Program-made: the position numbers and the translations under genes
Origin: Candidatus Culexarchaeum nevadense
GTDB taxonomy: Archaea > Thermoproteota > Methanomethylicia > Culexarchaeales > Culexarchaeaceae
Reading direction: 5' to 3'
Length of the DNA: 48,788 bases
Assembly: GCA_025060975.1 (NCBI GenBank)
Contig: JANZKA010000005.1
Coordinates: 1-48,788, forward strand
Notes under the pieces: model-generated
The model's database searches: none
The model's input: the letters and a program-made list of their open reading frames with translations, nothing else
Told to the model about the DNA's origin: nothing
Part shown: positions 47,132 to 48,788 of the stretch, piece by piece
Position numbering within the stretch: the first letter of the stretch is position 1
How the letters are laid out: the number at the start of each line of letters is the position of its first letter

Positions 47132-47779
47132 ATGTCATCACTAGAAGACAAATTGAAGGATGCAATAGAAAGAGCCAAAAAGGAATCAAAGAAAAGAAAT
47201 TTCAAACAATCAATCGAACTAATAATAAATTTGAGAGATGTTGATTTAAAGAAGCCAGAGAACAGGATAAATGAGAAGGTTATACTTCCAAATCAGATAG
47301 GAAAAGAAGTAAGCATATGCGTTTTCGGAGATGGAGACTTTGCATTAAAAGCTAGAGAAGCAGGAGTAAAGGCAGTTATCAGCAGAGAAGCACTAGAAAA
47401 GTTAGCATCAAACAAAAAGGAATTAAAAAAGTTAGCTGAAAACTACGATGTATTCATAGCTAGAGCAGACTACATGCCACTCATAGGCAGATACCTCGGA
47501 CCTATACTGGGACCAAGAAATAAAATGCCTGAACCAATACCACCCACAGGAGATATAACTTCAGCGGTAAGTAAAGCACAAAATACTGTTTGGATTAGAA
47601 CTAGGAATCAACCATTAATACAATGCATAATTGGCACAGAAGACATGCCGACAGAGAAAATTGTAGAAAACGCGTTAACAATAATATCAAGGATAAGAGA
47701 AAAATTTAAAAGCTTAAGAAATATTGAGTCAATATACATTAAGACAACTATGGGTAAACCAGTAAAAATCACGGTTTGA
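47132..47779 (+). CDS. rpl1: Ribosomal protein L1
   Basis: LGPILGPRNKMPEPIPPTGDITSAVSKAQNTVWIRTRNQPLIQCIIGTEDM; abuts rpl11. Confidence 0.97.
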   Translation: MSSLEDKLKDAIERAKKESKKRNFKQSIELIINLRDVDLKKPENRINEKVILPNQIGKEVSICVFGDGDFALKAREAGVKAVISREALEKLASNKKELKKLAENYDVFIARADYMPLIGRYLGPILGPRNKMPEPIPPTGDITSAVSKAQNTVWIRTRNQPLIQCIIGTEDMPTEKIVENALTIISRIREKFKSLRNIESIYIKTTMGKPVKITV

Positions 47780-47790
47780 AGTGATGAGCA

Positions 47791-48788
47791 ATGTTGAAAC
47801 CCCTTGAAAAAAGAGTTCCGAAAAAAGTAAAGAAACAAGAAATCTTAGAAGAATTAATTAAACTACTAAAATCTAATGAAATAGTAGCTATAGCATCTCT
47901 TAAAGGGTTAAGAGCCCGTCAATTACAAGAAATACGTAAAATACTAAGAAACAATAATATCCACTTGAAAATCGCAAAAAACACTTTATTCAAAAAAGCT
48001 ATTGAAAAATGTTCAAATGATCTGGAAAATATAGAAGCATTAGAGAAATACTTGTCAGAACAAAATGCATTCATATTTTCAAATGGAAATCCATTTGAAC
48101 TAACACTAATACTGGAAAAGAATAAGGTGTACATGGAAGCAAAAGCAGGAGATATTGCACAAAACGATATAGTAGTTCCTTCTGGAAATACCGGAATGAC
48201 CCCTGGACCAATAATAAGCAAATTCAATGCATTAAAAATCCCAATAAAAATTGAAGAAGGATCTATCTGGATAACTAGGGATACCGTCGTTGCTAAAAAG
48301 GGGGATGTAATAAGTCCAGACTTAGCAGACATACTGAAAAGGTTGAATATAAAACCAATCGAAGTAAAAATGAGAATAAAAGCATTGTATTTCAATAAAA
48401 GAATATTGGAGGAAGAAGATATTAAATTAAACATCGAAGAATATAGCCAAACAATAAAAAATGCTATTAGAAATGCATATGCAATAGCCATCTATACAGC
48501 GCTCCCAATACCAGAAATAATGACGCAAGTGATAACTAGAGCCATGAAAATTGCAAAGAAAGTAGCAGCAGAAGCAGCAGCACCAGATCCAACGATTCTA
48601 AAGGAAACATTATTAGTTGCAAATAGTAGAGCAGTGATATTAGCTATGAAACTCATGCAAACAAATTCAGAATTAAAAATTGAGGGAATAACAATGCCTG
48701 CAGCGGTTAGTGCAGCACCATCAGCTGAAGCAAAACCAAAAGAAGAAAAGAAGAAAGAGGAGGAAAAGAAGGAGGAAGAAGAGGAAGA
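47791..48788 (+). CDS. rpl10: Ribosomal protein L10 (P0), acidic tail truncated by window end
   Basis: IVAIASLKGLRARQLQEIRKILRNNNIHLKIAKNTLFKKAI, NTGMTPGPIISKFNALKIPIKIEEGSIWI, AEAKPKEEKKKEEEKKEEEEE. Confidence 0.95.
   Translation, partial: MLKPLEKRVPKKVKKQEILEELIKLLKSNEIVAIASLKGLRARQLQEIRKILRNNNIHLKIAKNTLFKKAIEKCSNDLENIEALEKYLSEQNAFIFSNGNPFELTLILEKNKVYMEAKAGDIAQNDIVVPSGNTGMTPGPIISKFNALKIPIKIEEGSIWITRDTVVAKKGDVISPDLADILKRLNIKPIEVKMRIKALYFNKRILEEEDIKLNIEEYSQTIKNAIRNAYAIAIYTALPIPEIMTQVITRAMKIAKKVAAEAAAPDPTILKETLLVANSRAVILAMKLMQTNSELKIEGITMPAAVSAAPSAEAKPKEEKKKEEEKKEEEEE

Noticed and set aside
1-48788. CRISPR arrays, insertion sequences, prophage or integrase genes
   Set aside because: I saw no regularly spaced repeats, transposase or integrase motifs, or att-type duplications of the tRNA 3' ends.

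Overview
The window is a low-GC archaeal chromosome segment. It probably comes from a TACK/Thermoproteota-type lineage, judging by TFE-beta with an Fe-S domain, S30e and tRNA introns; this placement is inference. Most of it is dense core-genome sequence. Information-processing genes include rps8e, srp19, gar1, tfb, a TFE-beta-like factor, rlmE, trm1, rnhB, flpA/nop5, rps30e, cdc6/orc1, nep1, rnp4, the rps19e-PDCD5-rpl39e-rpl31e-eif6-LX-pfdA-ftsY cluster and secE-spt5-rpl11-rpl1-rpl10. There are also several metabolic genes and four tRNAs. The most interesting part is a tightly overlapping six-gene minus-strand operon (about 12.65-16.71 kb). It encodes RadA, a SWIM zinc-finger protein, a small protein that reads like a RecA-fold paralog lacking Walker A and Walker B, an orphan 125-aa protein, a HerA/VirB4-like protein with a destroyed Walker A, and a two-TM membrane protein. 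I propose this as a candidate archaeal Shu/SWSAP1-SWS1-like recombination-mediator module coupled to a membrane-associated pseudo-ATPase. Other notable observations: a tRNA-Glu with a 23-nt intron in the variable loop (noncanonical 45/46 site) in a bulge-helix-bulge context; a 12-nt intron in tRNA-Leu(CAG); a degenerate SIS-domain protein in a glmM-uppS-GT2 operon; a candidate origin upstream of cdc6; a perfect 20-bp palindrome around the gar1-tfb TATA box; and a candidate C/D box sRNA. No searches were run. All family calls come from reading motifs.
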